This document shows, in pieces, positions 7,001 to 12,859 of a DNA stretch of 12,859 nucleotides. Below the pieces are notes generated by a model, which saw only the letters and a list, made by a program, of their open reading frames with translations, ran no database searches and was not told the origin of the DNA. Made by a program: the position numbers and the translations under genes. Location of the stretch: contig JAUZOU010000044.1 of assembly GCA_030706285.1 (NCBI GenBank), positions 1 to 12,859 on the forward strand, given 5' to 3'. Position 1 is the stretch's first letter. The number at the start of each line of letters is the position of its first letter. Source of the stretch: Bacteroidota bacterium. Lineage in GTDB: Bacteria; Bacteroidota; Bacteroidia; Bacteroidales; UBA1402.

Positions 7001-8209
7001 TCGAATGCCATCAAATTTACGCCTCAAACAGGAACCATTAAAATTGAGCTGAAAAAAGAATGGAGGGAAGTCGAAAACCGGGAAATGCTGAAAATTTCAG
7101 TCGCTGACAACGGTGAAGGCATACCGACAGAAGACCTTCCACATATTTTTGAACGGTTTTATCAATCCGGTCCGGAAAAAAGTGATCAATTGGGCAGTGG
7201 TATAGGTCTTCATCTGGTAAAGGAATACCTCAATATGCATAAAGCGACCATCGATGTGACGAGTAGCCTTGGTAAAGGGTCCACCTTCACGCTGTTTTTC
7301 CCGCTCGATTTGGGAAAGGATAGGATTGACTCGTCAGAACAGGTTCCTGTCAGGGAAGAGCAGACAGAGCAGGTCGTCACGGCTGAAACAGAAACAAAAG
7401 CTGAATCCGTGAACGGATCGCAAAAAGCAGAGGAACGTAGGCGTATTCTCATTGTTGAGGATAATCAGGAGTTTCGCGAATTTCTGAAAGAACAACTGGC
7501 CAAATTGTATATCATTTATGAAGCGAAAGACGGCGTGGATGGGTATGACTTTGCCGTGGAAAACCAACCTGACCTGATTGTCAGCGATCTGATGATGCCC
7601 AAACGGAACGGATTGGAATTGTGTAAACTGCTGAAATCAGACCTGAAGACATCGCACATCCCCTTTATTTTGCTTACAGCGCGTTCGACCGACGATATGA
7701 AACTGACAGGTTATGAAGTCGGAGCCGATTATTACATTACCAAACCGTTTAACCTGGACATTCTGCTGGTTCGTATCGCTGCATTGATCGAAAACCAGAA
7801 CCAGCGGCAGGCATTATTCAGAAAACGGGTTGAGGTTGTACCCCGTGAAATCACCGTGACCTCTCTGGATGAAAAGCTCATTCAAAAGGCCCTGGATCTG
7901 GTTGAAAAGAACCTGGCGAATGCCGACTATTCCGTTGATGACCTGGCCGCCGACATTGGCATGTCAAGAGGCCATTTGTACCGGAAACTCATGGCGATTA
8001 CCGGCACTCCGCCGATCGAATTTATCCGTACCATCAGACTCAAGCGGGCTGCGATGCTGTTGAAGAATAGTCAGCTGAATGTCAATGAAATATCGTATAT
8101 GGTTGGGTTCAGCAGCCCCAAATATTTTAGAAAATACTTCAAGGATGAATTCGGCGTTTCTCCCTCACATTATGCCGGTGGAAAAGAAGAGGATCTCACT
8201 GCCGGATAA
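4046..8209 (+). CDS. hybrid two-component system sensor kinase/response regulator (HTCS)
   Basis: This single 1387-residue protein carries a whole signalling pathway. Order: signal peptide (1-21, ending PIRA); periplasmic sensor of about 14 Reg_prop blades, i.e. two seven-bladed propellers (about 25-670; e.g. GNLWVGT, DGVWIGT, GLLWLCT, GKLWLSTSKG); Y_Y_Y domain (about 735-800); one membrane helix (about 804-828); charged coiled linker (829-855); HisKA with NISHEFRTPLT (phospho-acceptor His865); HATPase with N-box NNLLSNAIKFT, DNGEGIP and GSGIGLHLV; acidic linker (1090-1130); receiver with Asp1139, phospho-acceptor Asp1181 in VSDLMMP, and Lys1233 in TKPF; AraC domain with two helix-turn-helix units (about 1285-1378). 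All catalytic residues are present. HTCSs bind a glycan breakdown product in the periplasm and activate linked enzyme genes, so the flanking GH88, GH97 and lyase genes are likely targets. The first blade motif is degenerate (WFRTEAFMNRYDG in place of the usual WFGT form). Confidence 0.97.
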   Translation: MNKQLLLSIVLLCLSSFPIRAEKEFSFRRLDVANGLSDNKVYAIYKDADGFLWFRTEAFMNRYDGVTFRLFHQPRSLQSDLVSSASINYETNREGLIFSTNNENLSIFDPNKEAFLPDVQSFFRKLGMTEKVRMVFLDKDKNYWLRTESESLFYYDARHQRLVKILDGASRYWIKEGYVQNILKIRNQVWIMTDAGMLKCLDLKSFSILYENDYLLGRKLNSFSKKLNSIRLLLCPDSKGNFYVLHDKGVLYFETDKQKWTDLFPTYANRINVFTSMDMDSKGNLWVGTGQEGYFVISKGNTSIAHYPAIQVGYNNYIKSDISCIFIDKNDGVWIGTLSAGICYYHPSLNKFNQVRYPMPAAGSNGPYISIKCLAEDRSGRVFVGTTNGVCLFDPVKKISQPVEALNFGKKEQNNVWIQALTDRKDRVWLASFYFGLVCYDHGKVSVFRPDSRKPDAIPECNIRSIFIDSKNRFWVAPLNYGVGLFDSETGHFERLIDRYPNMRRYKHVASMTELRNGDILFASTKGLFKLDGKTNRFVFTGTDLLKLSRSLAQINNVYQDSRGLLWLCTQDGLCCYNGRNHNVAIYHIEDGLPNNCVQSIEEDNYGKLWLSTSKGISRLTVRTQDGTVKCSFTNFSEYDGLQGLSFNFHAYLKAHDGTLYFGGTNGFSYFKPAHISFNASAGRPIITGINLFNKPVLLNQAYHGRVILTNAIYTIPRIKLHHNENFISLDFSALNFLDPEQTVYRYKLEGVDANWVELKARQGRAVYTDLKPGTYTFLLQSSINGNDWTGKEARLEIVIKPPFWASTIAYVLYCLLMAWLAFQLWQWLKRKGERLREQEKLKEKQRQREELDQMKFRFFTNISHEFRTPLTLILTPLENLVNHLGESGSVDAESMKHQLSSIYRNAQNLLVLVNQLLDFRRLEMKGEKLKLTNGDIVEFAESICLEFAGLAKLKDIYLFFETPEKSVYMGFDKDKMRKILNNLLSNAIKFTPQTGTIKIELKKEWREVENREMLKISVADNGEGIPTEDLPHIFERFYQSGPEKSDQLGSGIGLHLVKEYLNMHKATIDVTSSLGKGSTFTLFFPLDLGKDRIDSSEQVPVREEQTEQVVTAETETKAESVNGSQKAEERRRILIVEDNQEFREFLKEQLAKLYIIYEAKDGVDGYDFAVENQPDLIVSDLMMPKRNGLELCKLLKSDLKTSHIPFILLTARSTDDMKLTGYEVGADYYITKPFNLDILLVRIAALIENQNQRQALFRKRVEVVPREITVTSLDEKLIQKALDLVEKNLANADYSVDDLAADIGMSRGHLYRKLMAITGTPPIEFIRTIRLKRAAMLLKNSQLNVNEISYMVGFSSPKYFRKYFKDEFGVSPSHYAGGKEEDLTAG

Positions 8210-8276
8210 CCGTCTTAAGCACGTTTTTCCCTTTTCCTGTTGGGGGTTCACGTTTCCGGTTCGTATTATAATAGAT

Positions 8277-8309
8277 GTTTCCTTTTTCTGCCTGGCATAA
8301 AAAGGGAAC
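8277..8309. promoter_or_regulatory. 33-bp near-perfect palindrome upstream of the GH97 gene
   Basis: The left arm GTTTCCTTTTTCTGCC (8277-8292) and right arm GGCATAAAAAGGGAAC (8294-8309) are reverse complements at 14 of 16 positions around a single central T. As RNA it gives an 11-bp stem (with one G-U pair) and an 11-nt loop. It lies 67 bp after the HTCS stop and 35 bp before the GH97 ATG. No U-tract follows (the next bases are GCCCAGTAAC), so a standard intrinsic terminator is not indicated. An operator or a leader hairpin controlling GH97 is the preferred reading. The remaining 135-bp gap shows no TAnnTTTG box. Confidence 0.5.
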
Positions 8310-8344
8310 GCCCAGTAACTGTTGAATAAACCAGTAAAAAATTA

Positions 8345-10333
8345 ATGAGAAACTATTTGACAACCGTCTTGCTGCTCATAGCTGCAGCAGGCATACAGGC
8401 ACAGACCCTGGTCTCCGGTACACTTCAAACGCTATCATCACCTGATGGTGCTTATGTGTGTACCTGCTATCAGAAAGAAACACATCAAGGACTGAAGCAA
8501 CTTTTTTATACAGTCAATTACAAGGGCCGTCCGGTTGTTTTGGAGTCTGCATTAGGTGTACAGATTGAAAATAAAACGGTTGAATCGGCACTGGGTATTC
8601 CGAACGATACCTGTACGTTGTGGAGCGAAAACCTCCTCTTTACAGGCTCTCAGCGAGACCAACACGATACGGTCTGGACACCCGTTTACGGTGAACATAC
8701 TTCAATCAGGGCTCATTACAACGAACTGACATTGCAATACCGGAAGGGTGAATCTCTTGTTCCAGTTATCCGTGACGGATATGAAAAAACGAAAAGTTAT
8801 TTTATGGATGTCATCATCCGGGCTTACAACGAAGGCATCGCCATTTGCTATCGATTCCCTGAACCGACCAATGGTTTGTTCCTTCATATCACCGGAGAAC
8901 AGACACAATTTACGATGCCCGAAGGGACGCAGGCTTATTTTGAAGGCTGGGCCCAGGGTCCCTATTCGCTTGTCCCGCTGAAAGATTGGAAAAACCAATG
9001 CGAACGGCCGCTGACGATGAAGTTGACAAACGGGCTGACCGTAGCGTTGGCTGAAGCACGAATGACGGATTATGCGCGGATGAAATTCGGATTGGACGGA
9101 AACAAACCGAACACACTTCAGGCGATGATTTATGGTAGCGTGGATGTGATTCCTCCTTATTCGACGCCATGGCGCGTTATTATGGCAGGGGAAAAAGCAA
9201 CCGATTTGATTGCCAACAAAGACCTCATTCTCAATCTGAATCCGGATAATCAATTGGCTGATGTCTCTTGGATCAAACCGGGTAAAGTGATCCGGGTAAC
9301 CAAACTGACACAGGCCGATGCGCTTAAGTACGTCGACTTTGCTGCAGCGCGAGGATTGCAGTATATTCATCTGGATGCTGGCTGGTATGGCCCTGAAATG
9401 AAAATGTCTTCTTCCGCCCTGAAAGTCGGTGAAACCCGTGACCTGGATATCCCCGCCCTGGTGAAGTATGCTTCCGCAAAAGGCATCGGTGTCTGGCTGT
9501 ACGTCAACCAGCGGGCATTATCCACTCAGTTGGATTCCATCCTTCCTTTGTACCGGGAATGGGGCATCAAAGGCATCAAATTCGGTTTTGTCCAGGTTGG
9601 AAATCAATACTGGACCAGCTGGTTGCACAACGCTGTCCGGAAATGTGCGGATTATGGCCTGATGGTTGATATTCATGATGAATACCGTCCGACAGGTTTT
9701 AGCCGGACCTATCCCAATTTGATGACGCAGGAAGGCATTCGCGGTAATGAAGAAATGCCTGATGCAGATCACAATGCGACGTTGCCTTTTACCCGTTTTC
9801 TGGCAGGACCGGCCGATTACACCATTTGTTATTACAGCAACAGAATCAAGACAACACATGCCCATCAATTGGCCTTGTCCGTAGTTTACTACAGTCCGGT
9901 ACAATTTCTGTACTGGTATGATCATCCTTCCCAGTATAAAGGTGAACCGGAAGTTGAATTCTTTGACAAAGTGAAGACGGTCTGGGATGATTCAAAAGTA
10001 CTGAACGGTGAAATCGGGCAATATATTTCGGTGGCCCGTCGCAGCGGAAACGACTGGTTTGTCGGTGCCATTACCGGTAAGACTACCAGGACATTGCCAG
10101 TGCCCCTTTCCTTCCTGAAACCAGGACAATCGTACGTGGCCAGTCTCTATACGGACGATAGTACGCTAACCACCGGCACCAAGGTGAAAATTACCAGAAT
10201 GCTCGTATCCAGTAAATCGGTGCTCCGGTTCAACCTTCAAAACAGCGGTGGCTGTGCCGTTTATTTGACACCAGCCACCAAATCAGATGCTGCAGCGTAC
10301 AAGGTTATGACTAAAAAGAAGGTTTTGTTCTAA
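8345..10333 (+). CDS. GH97 family glycoside hydrolase
   Basis: This 662-residue secreted enzyme has a signal peptide ending near GIQA|Q (residue 19), an N-terminal beta-sandwich (about 20-300), a (beta/alpha)8 barrel (about 305-545; YIHLDAGWYGPEM, GIGVWLYVNQRAL, GIKGIKFGFVQVG, VDIHDEYRPTG, QEGIRGNEE, YSPVQFLYWYD) and a GH97_C beta domain (about 560-645). GH97 includes inverting alpha-glucosidase SusB and retaining alpha-galactosidases; calcium is required. By motif spacing, Glu163 (YNEG), Glu446 (HDE) and Glu463 (QEG) match the SusB calcium/base glutamates, and Glu469 matches the general acid. The position of the retaining nucleophile Asp is Gly414 (KFGF), so a SusB-like inverting mechanism is inferred. 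Substrate (alpha-glucoside, alpha-galactoside or other) is unknown. An A-rich stretch (GTAAAAAATTA) precedes the ATG, as is common in Bacteroidota. It is separated by 135 bp from the HTCS gene and 101 bp from the lyase gene. Confidence 0.92.
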   Translation: MRNYLTTVLLLIAAAGIQAQTLVSGTLQTLSSPDGAYVCTCYQKETHQGLKQLFYTVNYKGRPVVLESALGVQIENKTVESALGIPNDTCTLWSENLLFTGSQRDQHDTVWTPVYGEHTSIRAHYNELTLQYRKGESLVPVIRDGYEKTKSYFMDVIIRAYNEGIAICYRFPEPTNGLFLHITGEQTQFTMPEGTQAYFEGWAQGPYSLVPLKDWKNQCERPLTMKLTNGLTVALAEARMTDYARMKFGLDGNKPNTLQAMIYGSVDVIPPYSTPWRVIMAGEKATDLIANKDLILNLNPDNQLADVSWIKPGKVIRVTKLTQADALKYVDFAAARGLQYIHLDAGWYGPEMKMSSSALKVGETRDLDIPALVKYASAKGIGVWLYVNQRALSTQLDSILPLYREWGIKGIKFGFVQVGNQYWTSWLHNAVRKCADYGLMVDIHDEYRPTGFSRTYPNLMTQEGIRGNEEMPDADHNATLPFTRFLAGPADYTICYYSNRIKTTHAHQLALSVVYYSPVQFLYWYDHPSQYKGEPEVEFFDKVKTVWDDSKVLNGEIGQYISVARRSGNDWFVGAITGKTTRTLPVPLSFLKPGQSYVASLYTDDSTLTTGTKVKITRMLVSSKSVLRFNLQNSGGCAVYLTPATKSDAAAYKVMTKKKVLF

Positions 10334-10368
10334 ACGGACGGACAATTACAAACAAATGAATCTCTTAC

Positions 10369-10391
10369 GGCCGGTATGAGACAAGCCGGCC
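10369..10391 (+). other. GC-rich hairpin between the GH97 and lyase genes
   Basis: GGCCGG (10369-10374) and CCGGCC (10386-10391) form a 6-bp stem with an 11-nt loop, 36 nt after the GH97 stop. The following bases are TATAAAAACG, not a U-tract, so termination would be partial at best. The 101-bp gap has no TAnnTTTG box, so the lyase gene is probably read through from GH97. The hairpin may then set their relative levels or protect the upstream mRNA. Confidence 0.35.
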
Positions 10392-10434
10392 TATAAAAAC
10401 GTCAGGCGATAGCCCTTCTAATGGATTGGATCGT

Positions 10435-12859
10435 ATGAAAAAAATCCTTTTTTCTTTTCTTTGTTTGACCAGCGTGGTTGTATCTGCTCAACGTACATTC
10501 ATTCACCCTGGAACGGTTTATAATCAGGCCGATTTGGACAGGATGAAAGCCATGGTGGCAGCCCAGCGGGAACCGTATTATTCTGCCTGGAAGCTCTATT
10601 CCAACAGTTCCCTGACTACCTATCGGGATTATCTGCCTACAATGAGAGGCACTTCCTGGCATCCGACCTACATTTTTGATAATACGAACTACTGGATGGG
10701 CACATTCGGCGATATTGCCCTTCATAATGCGCTTTGCTGGAAGATTACCGGTACCGAGTCCTACGCTCAAAAGGCCGTTGCCATTTTAAACTGTTACCTG
10801 AACCTTCATGGAACTGTCAATTATGGAACAAATTGTCTGAGTAACAGTGGCTTCACTAGTCTGATTGATGCGGCTGAACTGATACGTAATTATACCGGTT
10901 GGCGCGCCGCAGATCAGCAGCAGTTTAAGGCGATGTTGGTCTATCCTGGGTATAGCACTAGGGAACGGATGAACGAAACCCGTGACTCTGTTACTATATA
11001 CTGGAACATTTATCAGGGGGATGAAAACCGTCATGGCAACCAGGGCCTTTGGGGACTGCGAACCATGATTTCTTTAGGCGTGTTTTGTGATAATGATACC
11101 ATTTACGATCGTGCTTATAACCGCTTCCTTAGCCTGCCCCACCGCAAAGGGGATCTGCCATACCCAAAAGGTCCGAAAACGCCTGGCAGCAAGATTGATC
11201 ACCTTATGAGCAATTATTACCTCAAATACAATACCGGCGAAATTACTCAGGGCAGTGTGGATGATTTCGGCTATGACGACGAACTGAAATACTGGATCTG
11301 GGAAAATGGCCAGACTCAGGAGGCCTCCAGAGATCAGGGGCATATTATGGATGGGCTTGGTAATGTTGTCGATATTGCCCGTCTGTTCTGGAACCAGGGC
11401 GATGATGTGTATCATGCCTATGACTGCAGAATGCTAAAGGGCATCGACTATGCAGCGAAATACAACTACGGCTGGTACAACAAATATACGGCCGGAAATC
11501 TTTACTGGCCGGAAGAAGCGCTTTTTGAACCGACCGTTGAGAATGGCCAGTATATCCAACGTATGACCCGGAATGCCCGTTGGTACAGTCTGAAGATCAA
11601 TCCCTGGTCAGAAAACAACGATACGGTTTGGACTCGCGGAAAACGGTTCAGCAATATCGATATGATGTTCATGCAATATAAAGTGCGTCAAGGCCTCTCT
11701 GATGACAGCCTTTTCTGGCTGAAACGAGCCTATGATATTAAAATGGATGTGGATGGGATTACAGAAGCTGTTCTGACCAATTACCGTACCGTGTGGATGG
11801 CAGGAGACGGTGGGCATTTTGAAAACAGCCGTTTTGTGCCCGGTCTGCCAGCCATTCCCTGCACGATTAAGGCGGTTGACTACGACTTCTACAGTCAGAC
11901 AGCCAGCGGCGACGGCCATACCTATCACAATTCGGGGACTCGTACGGATACCAACTACCGGAAAGAAGGGGGACTTGAAATAACCGAAGATAACGGTGGG
12001 TTTGTCTTAAGCGACCTGCGTGACGGTGAATGGATGAATTATACCTTCACCAATGCCGTTAGTGGTATCTACCAAGTTTCTGTCACTGCCAAAGTCAGTG
12101 GCGAAGGGACTATTCTCGGGGCTGCTGTTGACAACGGAACAGCCGTTTCCCAGCAGCTCGCGATAACCGGTGATTACAAAATGATCGATCTAGGCAAACT
12201 GCGTATCCCTGCCGGAGCCTGTGTCCTTCGGCTCTTCGTTTATGGGAAGAACAATCAGATTCAACTAAGTGACATCAAACTGACAGCGGCGATCGCTGAT
12301 ACCATTCAATCCGGTTATGTTTGGAATTCACGCGATTATTCAACGGTTAGCGGTTCCGGTAGTTTTTTGACCGATCAGAGTGATAAACAGCTGACTTCAC
12401 TCACATATTCGGGCACCACGTCCGCCACCTTTGCCCTGTCGATGTCTTCAGTCGCGTACAAGGTGAAATCCGGCCAGGTTTACTTGCTGATGCATGGAAA
12501 AAAACTTGATCATGCCCTGCTACGAAAGGCAACCTACCGTTTGACCGGCGGCATTGCCGATATCACCGGTAACAGCACAGGCGGACAGGCATCCACCTGG
12601 ACGTACACTGGTTTGGGCAAAGACAAGGATGAGACTATCCTGGTCTGGAAAGCCGACAGTTCCTCCAGTAGCCGCATTATACCGTTGCTGAAGGCTTGTT
12701 ACACAGGCGGATACGATAACTACACGCTGAAAGGCCTTTCTTTTTTGGCTTATGGTGTCAGTCAGCACAAGAACACTGTAATAGACGATATCAACTTTTA
12801 TACGTTTGATGAGATACTCGCTGCCTATCCGGAACTATCGGGCACCTCTATGGGCATTA
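10435..12859 (+). CDS. secreted alginate-lyase-fold protein with CBM6-like domain, 3' end outside the window
   Basis: The frame stays open from the ATG at 10435 to the right edge: 808 residues and no stop. A signal peptide (MKKILFSFLCLTSVVVSA) leads into an alginate-lyase-superfamily (alpha/alpha) barrel (about 22-465). It opens with the typical HPGTVYNQADLDRMKAMV (24-41). Candidate active-site residues are His200 and Asn202 in NRHGNQGLWG and Arg299/Asp300/His303 in SRDQGHIMDGLGNVVDIARL, which resembles the RDQGH motif of this superfamily. A CBM6-like beta-sandwich follows (about 481-616; DYDFYS, EGGLEI, DGEWMNYTF, IPAGACVLRLFV), then a further beta-rich region (about 620-790) that I do not recognise. 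I infer beta-elimination of a uronic-acid polysaccharide, fitting the GH88 gene nearby. The exact PL family (PL5/PL17/PL38-like or new) and the substrate are unresolved; a non-lyase member of the fold is possible. Confidence 0.8.
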   Translation, partial: MKKILFSFLCLTSVVVSAQRTFIHPGTVYNQADLDRMKAMVAAQREPYYSAWKLYSNSSLTTYRDYLPTMRGTSWHPTYIFDNTNYWMGTFGDIALHNALCWKITGTESYAQKAVAILNCYLNLHGTVNYGTNCLSNSGFTSLIDAAELIRNYTGWRAADQQQFKAMLVYPGYSTRERMNETRDSVTIYWNIYQGDENRHGNQGLWGLRTMISLGVFCDNDTIYDRAYNRFLSLPHRKGDLPYPKGPKTPGSKIDHLMSNYYLKYNTGEITQGSVDDFGYDDELKYWIWENGQTQEASRDQGHIMDGLGNVVDIARLFWNQGDDVYHAYDCRMLKGIDYAAKYNYGWYNKYTAGNLYWPEEALFEPTVENGQYIQRMTRNARWYSLKINPWSENNDTVWTRGKRFSNIDMMFMQYKVRQGLSDDSLFWLKRAYDIKMDVDGITEAVLTNYRTVWMAGDGGHFENSRFVPGLPAIPCTIKAVDYDFYSQTASGDGHTYHNSGTRTDTNYRKEGGLEITEDNGGFVLSDLRDGEWMNYTFTNAVSGIYQVSVTAKVSGEGTILGAAVDNGTAVSQQLAITGDYKMIDLGKLRIPAGACVLRLFVYGKNNQIQLSDIKLTAAIADTIQSGYVWNSRDYSTVSGSGSFLTDQSDKQLTSLTYSGTTSATFALSMSSVAYKVKSGQVYLLMHGKKLDHALLRKATYRLTGGIADITGNSTGGQASTWTYTGLGKDKDETILVWKADSSSSSRIIPLLKACYTGGYDNYTLKGLSFLAYGVSQHKNTVIDDINFYTFDEILAAYPELSGTSMGI

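Noticed and set aside
8240..8272. TTGGGG ... TATAAT resembling a sigma-70 promoter before GH97
   Set aside because: The spacing is 21 bp, and Bacteroidota promoters use a TAnnTTTG -7 box instead of TATAAT. AT-rich chance match preferred.
8277..8309. Rho-independent terminator of the HTCS gene
   Set aside because: The hairpin is strong but is followed by GCCCAGTAAC instead of a U-tract, and it lies 67 bp past the stop. It is kept as a regulatory palindrome.
8702..9370. 222-codon open frame on the minus strand opposite GH97
   Set aside because: It lies wholly antisense to a well-supported GH97 barrel, lacks recognisable motifs or a signal sequence, and its composition looks like a reversed coding shadow.
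1..12859. tRNA, rRNA, CRISPR array, insertion sequence, phage or toxin-antitoxin content
   Set aside because: No such repeats, transposase motifs or structured RNA signatures were seen on either strand; the window is accounted for by carbohydrate enzymes, regulators and short gaps.

Overview
The window looks like part of a carbohydrate-degradation (PUL-type) locus from a Bacteroidota, most likely Bacteroidales, bacterium. Three things point there: a single-chain hybrid two-component regulator with two-propeller sensor, kinase, receiver and AraC domains; secreted enzymes of families GH88, GH97 and GH127; and promoter-like TAnnTTTG boxes in place of sigma-70 TATAAT boxes. No SusC/SusD transport pair, RNA gene, insertion sequence or CRISPR array is visible.

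The left part (1-2369) is on the minus strand. Reading leftwards it holds an ECF sigma factor, then a secreted alpha/beta-hydrolase with C-terminal beta-rich domains, then the first 52 codons of a GH127 (DUF1680) enzyme that runs off the left edge. The gaps are 70 and 16 bp, so the three could be one transcript. A 22-bp near-perfect palindrome lies between the sigma gene and the hydrolase gene.

A 383-bp divergent intergenic region (2370-2752) separates this from four plus-strand genes. These are a lipoprotein GH88 unsaturated uronyl hydrolase, a 1387-residue hybrid two-component system (HTCS), a GH97 glycosidase, and a modular alginate-lyase-fold protein that runs off the right edge (808 residues visible, no stop). 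The HTCS has its own well-formed Bacteroidota promoter with a 12-bp palindrome in the spacer. A 33-bp near-perfect palindrome sits between the HTCS and GH97 genes.

Working model (inference): the lyase-fold protein cuts a uronic-acid-containing polysaccharide and leaves unsaturated uronyl ends. GH88 removes those ends, while GH97, GH127 and the hydrolase/esterase trim other sugars or substituents. A periplasmic oligosaccharide sensed by the HTCS would switch on the set, and the ECF sigma factor may add a second layer for the minus-strand arm. The target glycan cannot be named from this window. The least explained parts are the modular lyase, the GH97 with glycine at the retaining-nucleophile position, the hydrolase, the stand-alone sigma factor and the strong palindromes between genes.
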